Source: Pristionchus mayeri
Taxonomy: Eukaryota > Nematoda > Chromadorea > Rhabditida > Neodiplogasteridae
Reading direction: 5' to 3'
DNA length: 64,000 nucleotides
NCBI GenBank assembly: GCA_036245805.1
Contig: BTRK01000006.1
Location: 44,200,020 to 44,264,019 of the forward strand
Below, one piece after another: positions 23,004 to 35,800 of this stretch. The notes under the pieces were generated by a model. The model was not told the DNA's origin and made no database searches. It saw only the letters and a program-made list of their open reading frames with translations. Position 1 is the stretch's first letter, and each line of letters begins with the position of its first letter. The position numbers were made by a program, and so were the translations under genes.

Positions 23004-24374
23004 CTCGCGCCAAGCCCGGAGAGAGTTATGTGAGATTACGACGCGAATCTATCGTTTGTCTTCTGCTGTCCGACTTTGTCACAGTAGTAGGGGAAGAGTG
23101 GAGCCATTGTTTCCTCGAGTTGAAACCAGACTGACGTCCTCGTTGAAACCAGAGTCGTCCCTCTTTCTCCTTCTGGTCGCAACACTCACGAATGAGCGCA
23201 CCGGAAGCGGACCGGAACGAAATTGGCGCTGAACGATGTCGCTCATCTCTCAAATTACGATAGATTCCTCGCCTCTCTCTCTCTCTCTCTCCGCTCACAG
23301 TCTTCTCATTATTGCGAATATTCGTTTCCTGTCTGTAGCATTTCACAGTATTTATATATATTGAATCGTAATACTCGCCGTATGAGGGGGTGAGCTCATC
23401 TCATATCTACCGGCTATTCCTCCTCCGATTTTCCCAGTATGGTCGCTGGACGAGAGTTCGAAGAAGAGACCTCTCCCCGTACAGCGGGAGGGTCCGCGAC
23501 TGGCTTGCCATGATCCCCAATATTGCCTCAGGCTACTTTTGAAGAACAAAAATAAGAGTAAGAGAGAGAGATATGCGTATAGGCTAAAAGAGAAGGGGAA
23601 GACTGAAGAAGCAGCGCGAGTTAGGCGCGGAATTCGTTCGGAGACAAGCGCGGAGATACTCATATTCTGCTTCGGTTCACGTTTCTTCTCCTCCTCATTC
23701 TCATTTCGTCCCTTGCTATTCTCTTGATTGAAGAGCGCACGCCCGCTCAGGTCACAGCCGAGAGAGCCTTCATCTTCATTCGCTTGTGAAATGGGATTTC
23801 CCCCTCGGACATCTTTTTGATCTGCTCTTTTCTTGGTCGCGTTTCCGGAATAGAAACGTTCCGCTTGTTTTCCACTAGACCGCAATACACGGAGCGCTAA
23901 AGCGAACGGGGGGAGGAAGACGAGGAGGGAGGAAAGTAGATGAGTCTAGATAGGCTTTCTATTACCTTAGGCCTCCTAGATTGCTAGAAGAGGGGCGTAG
24001 ACGGGCACAGACTCAAATCGTCGCATGGCCGTATCTTTCTTTTATATTGCCCGTGGGTGTTCCGTACTTTCGACAACACCATGCGATCATTGAGGTGGCC
24101 AGAGATTAGAGCTCGATCGCTCGGCAAAATGAAGTTATTTTGCGGCAGCTTTTGTGCTCCGCCGCCTCTCTGAAGATTCCCCCCTGATGTCACAAGCAGT
24201 CGTTATTATCTCGAGAGTGTGCGAGCAGTTCTTTTTTCTCCGCTTTCTCATTTCTGCTTCCGAGATTCCGATGTCTGGTGACGTACAGCATCATGGTCTT
24301 CGGGTTTCGATGAACGATACCACTGCGTCTTCATTCTATGGACTCATTTCAATCGGAGAGCGTCGAACGAATAT

Positions 24375-27300
24375 ACGAATGCCCAAAGTTCGAACTCTAG
24401 GGTCCACTCGTAATATCCTCTTCTTCAGATGCTTTAGCATGTTAGGACGAAAGAGCGCGCTTTTGTTCTGACCACTGGCTCCTATGAATATTTCGACGGT
24501 GTAGTAGCTCTGAAAAAAGGAAGCCTACACTTTTTCTCGGAAGCGAAAACGAACCGCTGTCTTCCATCATCAGCGCTTTTGTAGTCTCCGTTTTGAGGAA
24601 TCGCTCCCTCAGGGCTCGTCTCGACTTCCTTAAGGGCACACACCGCCTTCTCCTCTCGCTTTGCCCATTATTTGTCAATCCCCGAGCAATGGGCCCTCAC
24701 TGGCCACGTCGACTGGCGTGGCCTTCTGAAGGCCGAAGCGCGGCGCGGCGTCTCTTCTTCTTTCTCCATCGCGCATCTTAGCACGACCCGCCTAATGCGA
24801 GCTGACACGAGACTGGATTAGTGTCGAGTTGCAGATCCATCTTTTTCTCGCTCTTCGCGAAGCAGAATCAACTTCAGATTTAGACTGAGCTCGCACTCGA
24901 AAATGGCTCTCCAGCGACTCAACCTAGTGGGTATGCAGAAAGATGAGAACCACATTTAGAAATATTTTATGTTTGATTGGCGGGGCATAGAAAGCCGGCG
25001 TAGAAAGCGTGAAAATTAGGCCGTCTTGTAACCCAAATTTCGGACGCTACTCTTCTCTGGTTGATAGTCGGACACACTTGACGGATGGCGTTGCGTGTCG
25101 TCGCAATCGTGGTGTCCGCCCCACATTGCGTATTCATCGAATACTTCCGTTCCCCGAGAGCCGTGAAATCGGGAAATCCCGGACTGGCATGGGACGACTG
25201 CTAACTGTCTACTAATGGCAATGTCCGATTCACTGTCCGCATGTTCACTCCGTTCCTACCCCCTTCACTCTCCTTTGTCCGTTCCCGTCCCGTCGTTCGA
25301 CGTCGAAAAACGGTCAATTGTCATTGTTGTTCATGTTTTTGCCGTGCTTCATCTTGCCGTTTCAATTTCAATTTACACCGTCCCCCTCATTTTTTCCGAG
25401 TCTCGACGATCTTTCGCTCGAGAATCCGATTGAGAGAGAACCTGAGAGAGGCAACTAAATGTTAATAACTCGCGAGGAGGAAGCACTTTGGAGCATGCAC
25501 ACATCCTTCAATCCTCGTCGGTTGTGGATCGGGGGGCTTCCCCACTTTAGGAAGCTTAGATCCTTTAGCGGCTCTCTCTTTTCCCATTCACCTTCTCTGC
25601 TTCTACTTTGTTTCACGACTGAAACAGTCTTGCTTCCCCCTATATCTCTTTCCATTCCCTCCTCCCTCTAACAAGTACCAGATATACGCCACACTTCCTG
25701 CTGTTCATAAAATATTCAGTCGCGAGATTCCGCAACTCTGTCCGTGTCTCCACCCTCTTCTCTCTCTCTCTCTCCTTCTCCTTCTCGGCAACAGGTCTCC
25801 CGTTGAGCGGAGATCCACTCGTCGCCCATTCAAAGTGCTCACACATGCATGCCATCGCCCCTCTACCTAGTCACATCTTCCGCATTTCAATCCCTCATTC
25901 GATCTACTCCACTCTCGCTTCCTAGTAGCGTTCGAATTGCGGGTCATCGCCTGTTCATTGCATATCATCTGTTGACTTCGTTGCGGGAGTGTTCATGAAA
26001 TGAAATTCCGTGGTAGGGTTTCCCGAATTACTTCCTAGTTGGCCCATTGCGTGTAGATTAGAAACTACATTCAAGGCAGAGCCAGAGCGAGACAGAAAAA
26101 GGTCAGGACGCTCGAGCCTGCCTCTATTCAAATAACGATGGTAAATGAGAAGGAAGCGCCGGCTGTCATATTGTAGAAATTGAGGAGGGAAGTGAGAGAG
26201 AGGCGAGGAAGAGATGGAGATGGAGACACCGTGGATTGGGGGGAGGGGAGGAGGAAGAAGCGGTCGTAGATGACTGGTGCTTTTGCTACGAGATTAGTTC
26301 TGCGTCTGACGCGTGCGCATTCGTATCGAACTTTGCATAGATGAGCTCTCCGCTGCTCAAAGTTCTCCTCTGTTTCTCTCCTTTCCATTTTTCTCGCACG
26401 TATTCCAGCTTTTGAGTTGAGTGTTTGTGACTTCACAATGGTTTCAGTTTGAGTGCTCTCGCCTCCCACTCAATCTGCCGGCGACGACTGTTTCTGCCTT
26501 GAGAGTGGGATGGATTGCTCACCACAGATTAACCAGTCTGCCATCGCCGCTTGTTTCAATAATAATGGTTTGATCTTTGAGCTTCTACTAGATTTCGGTG
26601 TAAACGTTTCTTCGTGTACATCCTTTCGGTCGGTTGAGCAATGATTAGACAAAGAAAGAAGAGAACGTGACATCGTTCCTCGAAATCTGGACTCCACATC
26701 TTCAGGGCCGTGGTACGATGTCTGCCGGGGAGAGTGCGAGTTCATGGAGCAGCACCGGCTATCTGTCGACGCCTCGTTGGAGGAATTTATCTACGGAAAG
26801 GTTAGTCGCACTATCTCTGATCCACTGCTGCGCCTACATCCCGTGAATTTTTGCATGTAAATTAATTATTTTCCCTGTGGCTATTGCGAGCTACTGCACT
26901 GAACTTTCGAGTGGAAATATATTCGGGAAATATATTCGTTCTCGCTTAGGGAAGCGTGAGGGAAGTGATGTATCTCGAGTAGTCGCGCATGGAAATGCGG
27001 GAGGAAGGAGTCGAGAAGATTTGAAGATGAGAAAGAGGGAGGGAAATGAGAAAGGTTTCGTGCGAAGTTGAAAATTCGTTTGGAGGATTTGGCTCGGAAT
27101 GCCCAGCCGTTTCCCGAAAACTCTGCATTAATTTGGACTCAGCGAGGGAGGGCTAGCTCTGCAAATTTGAGGAGATGAGATGATTCAGCATAGAGTTCGA
27201 TAAACTCTTCTCTTCGAAAGAGTGCATGCAGGATGAAGAGACAATTACCCGAGTTTCGAACTCTGTTGTGTACCCAATTCCAAATATTCTCCTCTTTAGA

Positions 27301-27410
27301 TTCTTTAAAATGTTTGGAGAAAAGCACGCTTTTGTTCCGCTGACTCCTATGAATATTTCGACGGTGTAGCGCTCAAAAATCTCAAAGAAGAGGAAGCCAC
27401 GTTTCAAACT
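24375..27410. repeat. Pair of related ~125-150-bp segments (about 24375-24540 and 27255-27410)
   Basis: The two segments share TTCGAACTCT, an ATATxCTC block, a TTCAG/TTTAG acceptor-like step, GCGCTTTTGTTC / ACGCTTTTGTTC and a 24-bp identical stretch that includes GAATATTTCGACGGTGTAG. The second copy lies in receptor intron 2, just before exon 3. Neither copy is used in the preferred gene model. Confidence 0.75.
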
Positions 27411-30083
27411 CTTATTCAGATCTTTCCAATTCTCGTCATCTTCGTCATTGTGGCTAACGTGATGGTGGCTTTGGTACTCTCGAAGCGGCACATGGTCACT
27501 CCCACTAACGTCGTACTCAAGTAAGCTCGAAGTTACTGCTGCCAATCATCTCCCTCCATTTCTCGTTGCTTGTATTCACCTGTCCGTCTTCCCTGAATCT
27601 CGGAAAACATTAGGCAGATATCCGATTTTCCCACATGTCCCACACACAGATGCATGAAAAATTGGCAGAAAAGCGATGATCGCTCATTAATCATTGATAT
27701 GCTAATGGGGGAAATTAACAGATACATGGCGATTGCGGATCTGTTCGTCGGCCTGACACCACTGCCGTGGACCATGTTCTACTTCACATTCAGGTGCCAA
27801 CTTTGACCAAATTGTCCATCAAAACAACTAAATGTAAGAGGAAATTGGATTTTTTGGAGCTGCTCTACTTCGCCAATGTCACGTATCACACTCTCAACAT
27901 CCTTTCACCGATTGTAGTTGTATAGCAAAAAGATTTGAGACGCAGATTTGAGCCGGATCGATGATAACTATGTTGTGGCAGAAGGCAGAGCGTGCAAGTA
28001 GCAATTGAAGAGAGAGATGGAAGCGTCCGTTGCTGCGAATTATACCACTCCCGCCGCTGAAATCATGTTACGCACAAACGCTTAGTAACACACTCATCTC
28101 GCGGATTATAAGAAATCAGGAATGACGATGTTCGATTAGCGGAAGCAAAAAATATTGGTTCGATTAGGGAAAAAGCAGACTAAATGGATTCACAAAAAAC
28201 GAGGGAGCGAAACACTCTACCGATGAAACAACCAATCCCTTTTATTGCAGGAACTTCGAGGACACTCACATCGAATTGTGGTGGTGCTACGTGCAAAAGT
28301 ACAGCATGGATGCATTTCCGTGAGTTGTGCGGCCTCAATTTCTCATAAAGGATTCCTCGGGATCGACTGGGTCTCTCCAACATCTCGAGCACATCCTTTC
28401 AGGCCAATCTTTCACAATATTGCCATGTGGCTGACTGTTCTGCTCGCCGGGCAAAGGTCAGCGCGCACGAACCTAGACGAAAACTTGTTGCCTATTTGCA
28501 GATTCATCTCCATCAGTTACCCGTTGTACTCGCGAAGCTTGTGCAACGTGGCCAACGTTAGAATATGTACATTTGTGATAGGGGTTAGTTTCGCGCAAAG
28601 AAAACTATTGGAGAAGCGCGTTTTTTGTTCAGGTGATTTCACTGATTTGCGGGCTGCCCAAATCTTTCGATTATGATATCGGTCTATATGACGGGTGGGT
28701 GCTCACTCCGGAGAGGAACGAGGCACCTTACCACTTAAGGTAATTTTCATGGTAAGTTGATTGATTAATGAAGAGTTTATCTTTCAGAATTTGCCACGTT
28801 GCTCCTACTGCAATTGTGCAACAACTGGGAGTAAACGTGTTTTTTAGGTGAATTTATGGTATTTGATCTCTTAGAACTTCTCATTTCAGTACATACTTCT
28901 GGACTCGTTCCATATTTTTCGTTGCCATTCCCTGTACTCTTCTCATCGTTCTGAATGCCGGTCTAATAAGGGGAATTAGGAAGGCGCAGCAGCGGAAGGA
29001 GCGACTGCTAAGGTGGGAATCGACTTTTCCTCTGTGAGTTTAGCAGCACTTCCGAGAAATGGCGCAGGTTCATTGATCAAGATGGATCTTGATTTCTGAC
29101 TTGATTTCTCATGAGTTCAAAATTTTTAAATAGAAAGTGAAGTGACGTGAATGTATCATAATTCGGCAAAAATGAATAGAAAATGTGTATGTTTTGATGA
29201 AACAAATTTATTCAGAGAAAAAAGATCACGTGACGCCCAGCGTCAAATGGATTCTAACTCAACGTCGATAATGCTAGTAGTAATTGTCACAATATTTCTG
29301 ATAGTCAACCTTCCCCAGGTAAACTGGAAAATCTTTCTTGCTTTATTCATATTTTTGCAGGCAATTTTCATGGTGATCATGTGCATCGATCAAACGTTGC
29401 CGGACACCGGAATTCTGGTGAAAATATGCATTTTTGCAAGTCTAACTAAGCCAATGTTCAGACTGACATCATGAACATGGAGTACACTACCCTCTTTCTC
29501 GTTGTGAATAACATGCTGGTTATGGTAAGCTGCACTTCCTTGTGTCCAGTAATAAGAACTTTCAGGCTACATATCCTATCAACTTTGCCATCTATTGTTT
29601 TATGTCGAGCAGTTTTCGGCAAACATTCCGTGCAATGTTCTGCAGGTATACTATTTTCGTCAAATGAAGCAAAAGCTGATGCACATCCTGAAATTGACAT
29701 TTTCTGAATTTTTCCCACTTCTCACTTCCTCATAACTGTCTCCTTGTGACCATAGCGATCTGGCGCAATCAAAACATCATTATGTTAACACATGATTTCC
29801 TTTCTGTTTGCCAGATTCGATCCCAATTGCATACAATCTGTACATTCCTCTGATTATGTACACAACACGACTATGAGCGTTAACTGATATCATTCCGTGT
29901 TTCAGTACGTGCTTGCGGGGCGAGCACGAGAGCTCGGCCTTCACCGCCTACTCGGAGGATCGCAAGCTGGAGAACTCCGCGGTTCCGCTTGTCAAGTTCG
30001 TGCCGGAAGAGAACACTCTCAACGCGTACGATGAGAACAGCATCTATCGAAGGGACAGGCGAAACGACTCCGTCTTCCTCTAG
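26510..30083 (+). CDS. sprr-2: Sex-peptide-receptor-related neuropeptide GPCR (SPRR-2-like)
   Basis: Seven-helix peptide receptor of the SPR/myosuppressin/FMRFamide group in the neuronal plasma membrane. Exons: 26510-26567, 26706-26800, 27420-27520, 27722-27793, 28251-28319, 28403-28456, 28502-28583, 28633-28739, 28788-28847, 28890-29012, 29216-29318, 29361-29417, 29462-29524, 29566-29645, 29906-30083; 1302 nt, 433 residues. The N-terminus has an NQS glycosylation site, Cys pairs and EEFIYGKIFPILVIF leading into TM1. Next come HMVTPTNVVLKYMAIADL (TM2), FHNIAMWLTVLLAGQRF (TM3, QRF in place of DRY), a Trp-containing loop, TM5, MLVVIVTIFLIVNLPQ (TM6), YPINFAIYCF (TM7, NPxxY-like) and a 60-residue charged tail. 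TPTN, WLTVxLAxQR and VNLPQ are typical of the SPR group. It sits tail-to-tail with tatn-1; from memory the C. elegans sprr-2 (F42D1.3) and tatn-1 (F42D1.2) are neighbours too, which supports the symbol. Confidence 0.85.
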
Positions 30084-30758
30084 GCTATTACTGGACACTT
30101 AGCTCGTTCGGCACTTCTTCGAAAATTGGCCCACCTCATATCCCACGTCATACCAACCTTACCCTTTCCCATGTCTACTATAGATTTACTCATCCTCAAG
30201 GTGGTCAGATCAGTCCTATCTGGAAGTCAGAGGCGAAGTATGAAGAGTCAGCGCAAAAATGGGGAGGGTTTGGAGGGTGGGCCAATTATAGAAGAAGTAC
30301 CGCTCATTCACCTCCCTGAGAACCTCGAGAGGGAACCTCTCGAGATACTGAACGGATTCTCACTATTCTTATTCTTCTCAGCACCCTACGAGTAATTCCT
30401 TACTGTTCAATGCACATTCTCTTTCGGTGTAGGCCCTTTCCACTTGTTCAAATATAATATTCATTGTCCGATAAATGAGTAACATACGATAACTGCACAA
30501 TAGGATACACGACACTGTGATGAGAAATGGATAAGCATACACTGATAATCTAAAATAGTTAGAAGCTCTTCGAAAAAATGTGACGAGAAAGAGGGGAATT
30601 GAAGGTAGGGGGGGATATGGATATGTGATGGGCAGTAGTAGGAGCAGTAAAGTATGTTCTGATTATGTACACACGGCGACCCATATGCGCGTTAAAGAGG
30701 GGTGGGGACAGATATCATCATCTAATAGCTATTTTGGTACCTAGAATGCGTGACTAGA
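30084..30758. other. Convergent intergenic region
   Basis: 675 bp between the stop codons of two convergent genes (receptor on plus, tatn-1 on minus). It must hold both 3'UTRs. No supported coding exon. Confidence 0.6.
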
Positions 30759-32811
30759 TTAGACGGGCGAGATGGCTCGGCTCTCGACGGAGGATTCGCC
30801 CGATTCCGTGCTGCTGCCCGAGTCGAAGTCGATCTCGTCGGCCGCCGGGCATCCCTCGTCTTCGAGAACGGGCGAGACGTCGCCGTTGAGAATCTCCAGC
30901 TCGCTCATCAGAGGAGCGGCGTTGAGGTGGTCGCCGCAGTACTCGGTGATGCGGTGGCACGCCTCCAGCGTCACCTCCTCCGGGTACGTGAGCACGACGC
31001 GGAACCAGTTGGGCGCCGAGAAGGCGGAACCGGGCAGACAGAAGACGGACTGCTCCTGGAATGGCTTATTTTAGCACGGATTTAACCATATTTTGCATAA
31101 AAACGTGCAAAATCGATGGTTTTACCCACCTTGATGAGTCCCTGCACGAAGGTGGTCTCGTCACCGTAGACGGCGCGGTCGATGCCGACCATCATGTACA
31201 TGGCTCCATGGGGGCGGACGGGGTGGAGGCCGGGCACCATGCGCAGCGAGTTGTACACGACCGAGGCGTTGGCCGACAGCACCGACTTGACGTTATCGAA
31301 GAAGCTATCGGGAGTCTCGCGAAGGATGGCGGGCAGTGCTCCTGAAATGGCAAATTTGGTGTCAAATTTGATTGATTTTTAGCTCATTATCAATCTATAC
31401 TGCTAATTAGCTTACCTTGGACGAGGGCGCAGGGGCCGACGATCTTCTGTGAGAGGGCGATCATGCCGTTCTTGACGTCGCCGAGGACGTTGAAGCGGTC
31501 GTGCACGATCACCCATCCGAGTCTCCAGCCGGGCACCAACCACCTGACAAAACACTCATACTTCACATGATTTTTTGCCGATCTTCAACCCTTGTCCAAC
31601 CCGCGGTGCGCGTGTTTTTTGTTATGTCGCCAATTTCTCTCACCTCTTTGCGATTCCGTCGCACGTAATCACGGGCACTTTGGGCGACAACTCGGCGATG
31701 GGAATGAATTCGGCGCCGTCGTAGGTGAGATCGCCGTAGATCTCGTCGGCGATGATCGTCAGGTGGTGTCTGCAAGATACAACGATCACTTACTGCAATG
31801 CACCTGCACCAACACACACACACAATCAGAAGAAATGATGTATGAGGAAGTGGAACGGGGGGGAACAGATGCTTACCTATTCGCGATTTTCAGGATCTCC
31901 TCCAGGTGCTCCTTGGGGAAGACTGCGCCGGTCGGGTTGCCGGGGTTGTTGACGATGATGGCCTTGGTTCTCTCGTCGATGAGCGACTCCATGTGCTTCA
32001 GATCCACCATCGCTCCTCTCTTCATGTCCAGGCGATAGGCGCGATCTTCGATTCCGTGCGGTCGGCAGAGGGTCATGTAGAGGGGGAAGCCGGGTGCGGG
32101 GATGAGGATGTTGTCTCCGGGATCGGCGACGGCCTCGATAGCCAATTGAAGGGCGTGCGAGGCTCCCGATGCCAGGATGACGTCGTCGGCGGTGAAGGGA
32201 GCGGCCTTGGTGGAGTATCGCTCCACGACGGCCTGGCGGGCCTCGAGCACGCCGACGGAGGGGCCGTAGCCGTCATACTTATGCGAGGAGACGGCATCGA
32301 TGAGGGCCTTGGTGACGACGTCGCAGGGAGGCAGCTTGCCCGTGAGCGTGGGGTCGCCCAGATGCAGCTTGATCAGCGACTTCTCGGGGTTGGGAGGAAC
32401 GGAGAGCGCGTCGACGATCTTTCTGATCGGGTTCACGGTGTTCTTGGCGTGGGCGGATACGGGCAGAGGGTCCCAGTCGATGATCTCCTCCGCGCTCGTG
32501 TGCGCTTCCTGAAGCGAGTACGGTAAGATGATGATAAGGCGAAGAACAATGATGATGAAAGGGAGCAGGAACGGGAAAGAGAGGCGCGCTGAGTGGAGGA
32601 AAGAGACGTAGACAGTACAGAGAACGGAGGAAATAGGACAATCGCTCTCTAAGAAGGATGCGAGACTAGAAAGAAGGCATGGAATAGTTGAGATCAGAAG
32701 CAGGCAGAGAAAATGAGGAAGGAGTCTACTGACCGGCTTCAGGTGGCAGACGATCTGGTCCTGGCGGACTTCGCTTTTGAAAGCGGGCGTTTGAACGTGT
32801 TTGCGAGGCAT
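30759..32811 (-). CDS. tatn-1: Tyrosine aminotransferase
   Basis: PLP-dependent class I aminotransferase that converts tyrosine plus 2-oxoglutarate to 4-hydroxyphenylpyruvate plus glutamate, the first step of tyrosine breakdown (cytosolic). Minus-strand exons in order: 32811-32734, 32508-31877, 31769-31644, 31543-31416, 31341-31130, 31055-30759; 1473 nt, 490 residues. Motifs: NPIRKIVD and LHLGDPTLTGKLPP near the N-terminus, DGYGPSVG, SGASHALQLAIEA, PAPGFPLYMTLC, NNPGNPTG (PLP/carboxylate Asn), DEIYGDLTY (PLP Asp and Tyr), ITCDGIAKRWLVPGWRLGW (Schiff-base Lys in AKRW) and FRVVLTYPEE (carboxylate Arg). NPIRKIVD, IAKRW and PGWRLGW mark TAT rather than alanine aminotransferase. The acidic C-terminal tail (SSTESGESSVES) makes it somewhat longer than usual. 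A TATA box lies about 190 bp upstream. In C. elegans, tatn-1 loss raises tyrosine and affects dauer and lifespan signalling. Confidence 0.95.
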
Positions 32812-35800
32812 GGTTCTTGTGGCGGACTTCAGCTACTGTGCGGTTGTGGGAGTCTGACTTCTGCAAGGAGTTGGGTTAGCATTGGGATACTGTAGCCGAA
32901 AATACATGAGACAACACCATGCGAATAGATCTCAGTCCGATCTTAGGAGGCTAGATCGGAATGAATCTGCGTAGTAACTGAGCACGCGGTGGCCGATCTT
33001 ATATACCGAAAAGGCGCCATGTCCCGCCCCCTTTCACAAAGGCTACGAATAGGAGGAAGAGGAGCGCAACGTGACTATCAGCGAGAGAGCGAGGGCGAGG
33101 AAGAGACGGCGAGGGGTGCTAGCCGATCGGGTGAGAGGCGAGTTACCAAAGGGAGTGAGATCGACGAAAAGCGAGAGAGAAGAGGAGTAGAAGAGACGTT
33201 GCAATGCATGCTCGCTCACTACGTCAGAGGTCGGGTGGAGATTGCAGAGAGAGAGGAGGGCGAAAATAGAGAGAGAGAGCGACACGAGCGACCGAGCCGG
33301 CCAGCCATTTCAACGAAATCGCTTTGATCACCCGCACAGGCTGATGCAACAACGTGGGACCCGCTAATCCCCGCGGCCATCGGAGTATACAACCGACAGA
33401 CTGATGCAATAGTCGCCCCCTGTTCGAGAGGAAGTGAATGCCTGGGAACGGGTTGTGCATACCGTATACCCTCGGGCCATGGGGAATGGGGGCGGAACCG
33501 GAACCGAGATGTCGCTTAATGATCCCCTGCGCTAATTTGGGTTGTTGTTTTGGCCTCGTGCCGGCGAGGATTGCGTCACCTCAACTTGATCTATCTATTT
33601 TCGGGTGATCATATGACGAATGCGAGCCGTGAGAACAGGTGGGGTGATGAGTTGGCTGAATCAAGGATGATTATAGCGATGATGAGAGTTTATGATCTAT
33701 GCTGCGCACTGATCTATGCTTAGTTGACGAAAGCAGATCATCGACGAGTTGCTCTTTCTCTCTTCTCCCCCCCTGGGCCTTACACGAATAAAGTGTTCTC
33801 TTTACACCGAAAAGTGCACGCACCGTAGAGGACAAAATGTGCCCATTTCCGTTCCTGTTACGGTGTAATTTTCGAGATCACGTTCCGTTCAGAATTTGTC
33901 AATTTCAATCTCAATCATGGCGGAATTGAATGGCAATTGAGAGAGAAATTTCTTGTTACAGTGAGCGTGACCAATATGGTAAGCGTTTTTTACCAATCAT
34001 TGCTCAGATGAACTCGATTCGAGCGGGTTGTATCGTACAGTACTTGGCAGACCATAACCATCCCGAGAGATATTATCGTTCCTTATGGCAGAGACAGTGC
34101 GTGATATGTCGCGTGAGTTAGTTGTCATAAATCATGCAGCCCGGTGTGACTCAGCCAATCAGCGTGGTCGGGGGGCTGTAGTCTGATCTTATCATCCTTT
34201 GATAGTCACTACTCCTTCGCAATCATCCCCCTGCATGCTATCTCAACTTTCGTTGCTATCACTAAGAAAGAACGGCGGTTAATCTGGAGAACGAACGATA
34301 AAATCTAACGAACCAGTTCCCCCGTTAGACTGATGCAACCTCATGACACTATTGACAAGGAAGCACTGCCAAAACAGTGCATGGATTGAATTTGAATTAG
34401 CCGAGGATGTTGTCGGGTGAATAGATAGTTTAACCATGGTGCAATATAATCCGTAAAAATACGGTACCGATCGAATAATACCCTCAAATGAGTTGCCATT
34501 TTTTGTCTGTGAATAACGAGGTTGGGCCACGATTGAATAGATATTTTTCTTAAACTTGGTTGATTAAACTAACAATGTGCGCAAGGGTAAAAAAGGAAAT
34601 GGGAGGTGATTAGAGGAACGGTGAAAGGGGAAAAGAGGGAAAAATATGTTATCTAGGGGAAACCGTATGCTGTATATTGGGAGTATGCAAAGAGTGTGCA
34701 AATGCTCATTATTCAGAAAGGAAAGATCTTGAGGAAAAATTATGCACTGCTATGCAGATGCAAGAAGTAGGGGAAGTCATCACTATGGGGATGCATTAGA
34801 GGTATTTTTTATAGTATATTTTCTGCATTTTAGAAGTACTATCAGCAAAGTGTTTGTATGTCGATATGGGAAGAGCATAAATTTATGTAAGATTTTTTAT
34901 GTGTAACAAAAAACCGGAGTTTCACAACATTCCATAGAATATAACCTTTTTCGGCACAACTCACCTAAAATAGCCATCGCACATGCTATACTTAGCTTCA
35001 CATTGCAGCCATTAGAAATCTACACACGAGTCGCTTCTAATTAGCGCGACGATTGCATCATCTTCCTCGTTTTTGTCGGCTGTCATCTTTCCTCTGCGCA
35101 ACAGTGTAGCACTAACTCTTCCCTCCCTCCCGCACTCCACTACAGGTTCTACATCTACCATTTTTCTGCGGCCCTGTCCTTTCGTGTTATTGCTGATGAT
35201 TGTTCTACGTGAGAAGATTCACCACGTGGCCCGCGCTTCTCTGCACCCTCTCAGCTATGCGCACTCTCTCCCCACTCACTCATCTCCTTCTAAACCTGAC
35301 TAGATTTACGAGGAGACGAGAGAGAGAGTTGGGGTAGATTGGAGGTGATAGGATAAGAGAGGGAGAGAGGGGGGAGGGAAAGAGTGGCGGTCGTCGACGA
35401 AAAGGAGAGACAGTGAGTGTGCGAGGGAGAGAGAGTGGCAGCGAGCGATGAAATAAGCGAAATGAGCATCGAAGAGAGAGAGAGGAACATTTTACAGCAT
35501 CGAAGGTTCGCGAACGATCGCTTGATGGTTCGCGTTCTCATTCTGCTTCTCTCTCCCCCCGCAACATTTCGTCGTCGTCCTGTTTGCAAAAGATCCGATC
35601 GCACACACCAGCGTACGCGCAGAAGCGCGGCTGAATGGGCTTCTTAGACAAAAAGCGCGCGAAATGGTCCCTCTAAGCACGCTATTGCATCAGACGACAC
35701 TTCACAAGTACTTCGAAGTCACAGATTTTTTTTCTCAATATAATATTTTTATCGCCACAATTCACTGAGCATACCGAGACGAAACTAGTGGAATGAATCA

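Larger units (their letters stand above)
21252..26509. other. 5.3 kb gene-poor region upstream of the SPRR-type receptor
   Basis: No exon chain can be supported. Contents: a diverged direct duplication (21701-21828 and 22600-22726), a palindromic element (22286-22372), a CTC microsatellite (about 22970-23003), long GA/CT-biased stretches, and a degenerate copy (about 24375-24540) of a segment found in receptor intron 2. Two longer open frames (22539-22874 plus; 23352-23885 minus) are discussed in findings. It probably includes receptor regulatory DNA. Confidence 0.5.

Noticed and set aside
26718..27363. Receptor start at ATG 26718 using an exon at 27300-27363
   Set aside because: Splices consistently, but the alternative model (start 26510, junction 26800-27420) yields EEFIYGKIFPILV, which matches the usual SPR-family lead into TM1 much better. 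Kept only as a possible isoform.
31906..32526. 206-codon plus-strand open frame
   Set aside because: Antisense shadow of tatn-1 exon 2, which carries unambiguous aminotransferase motifs.
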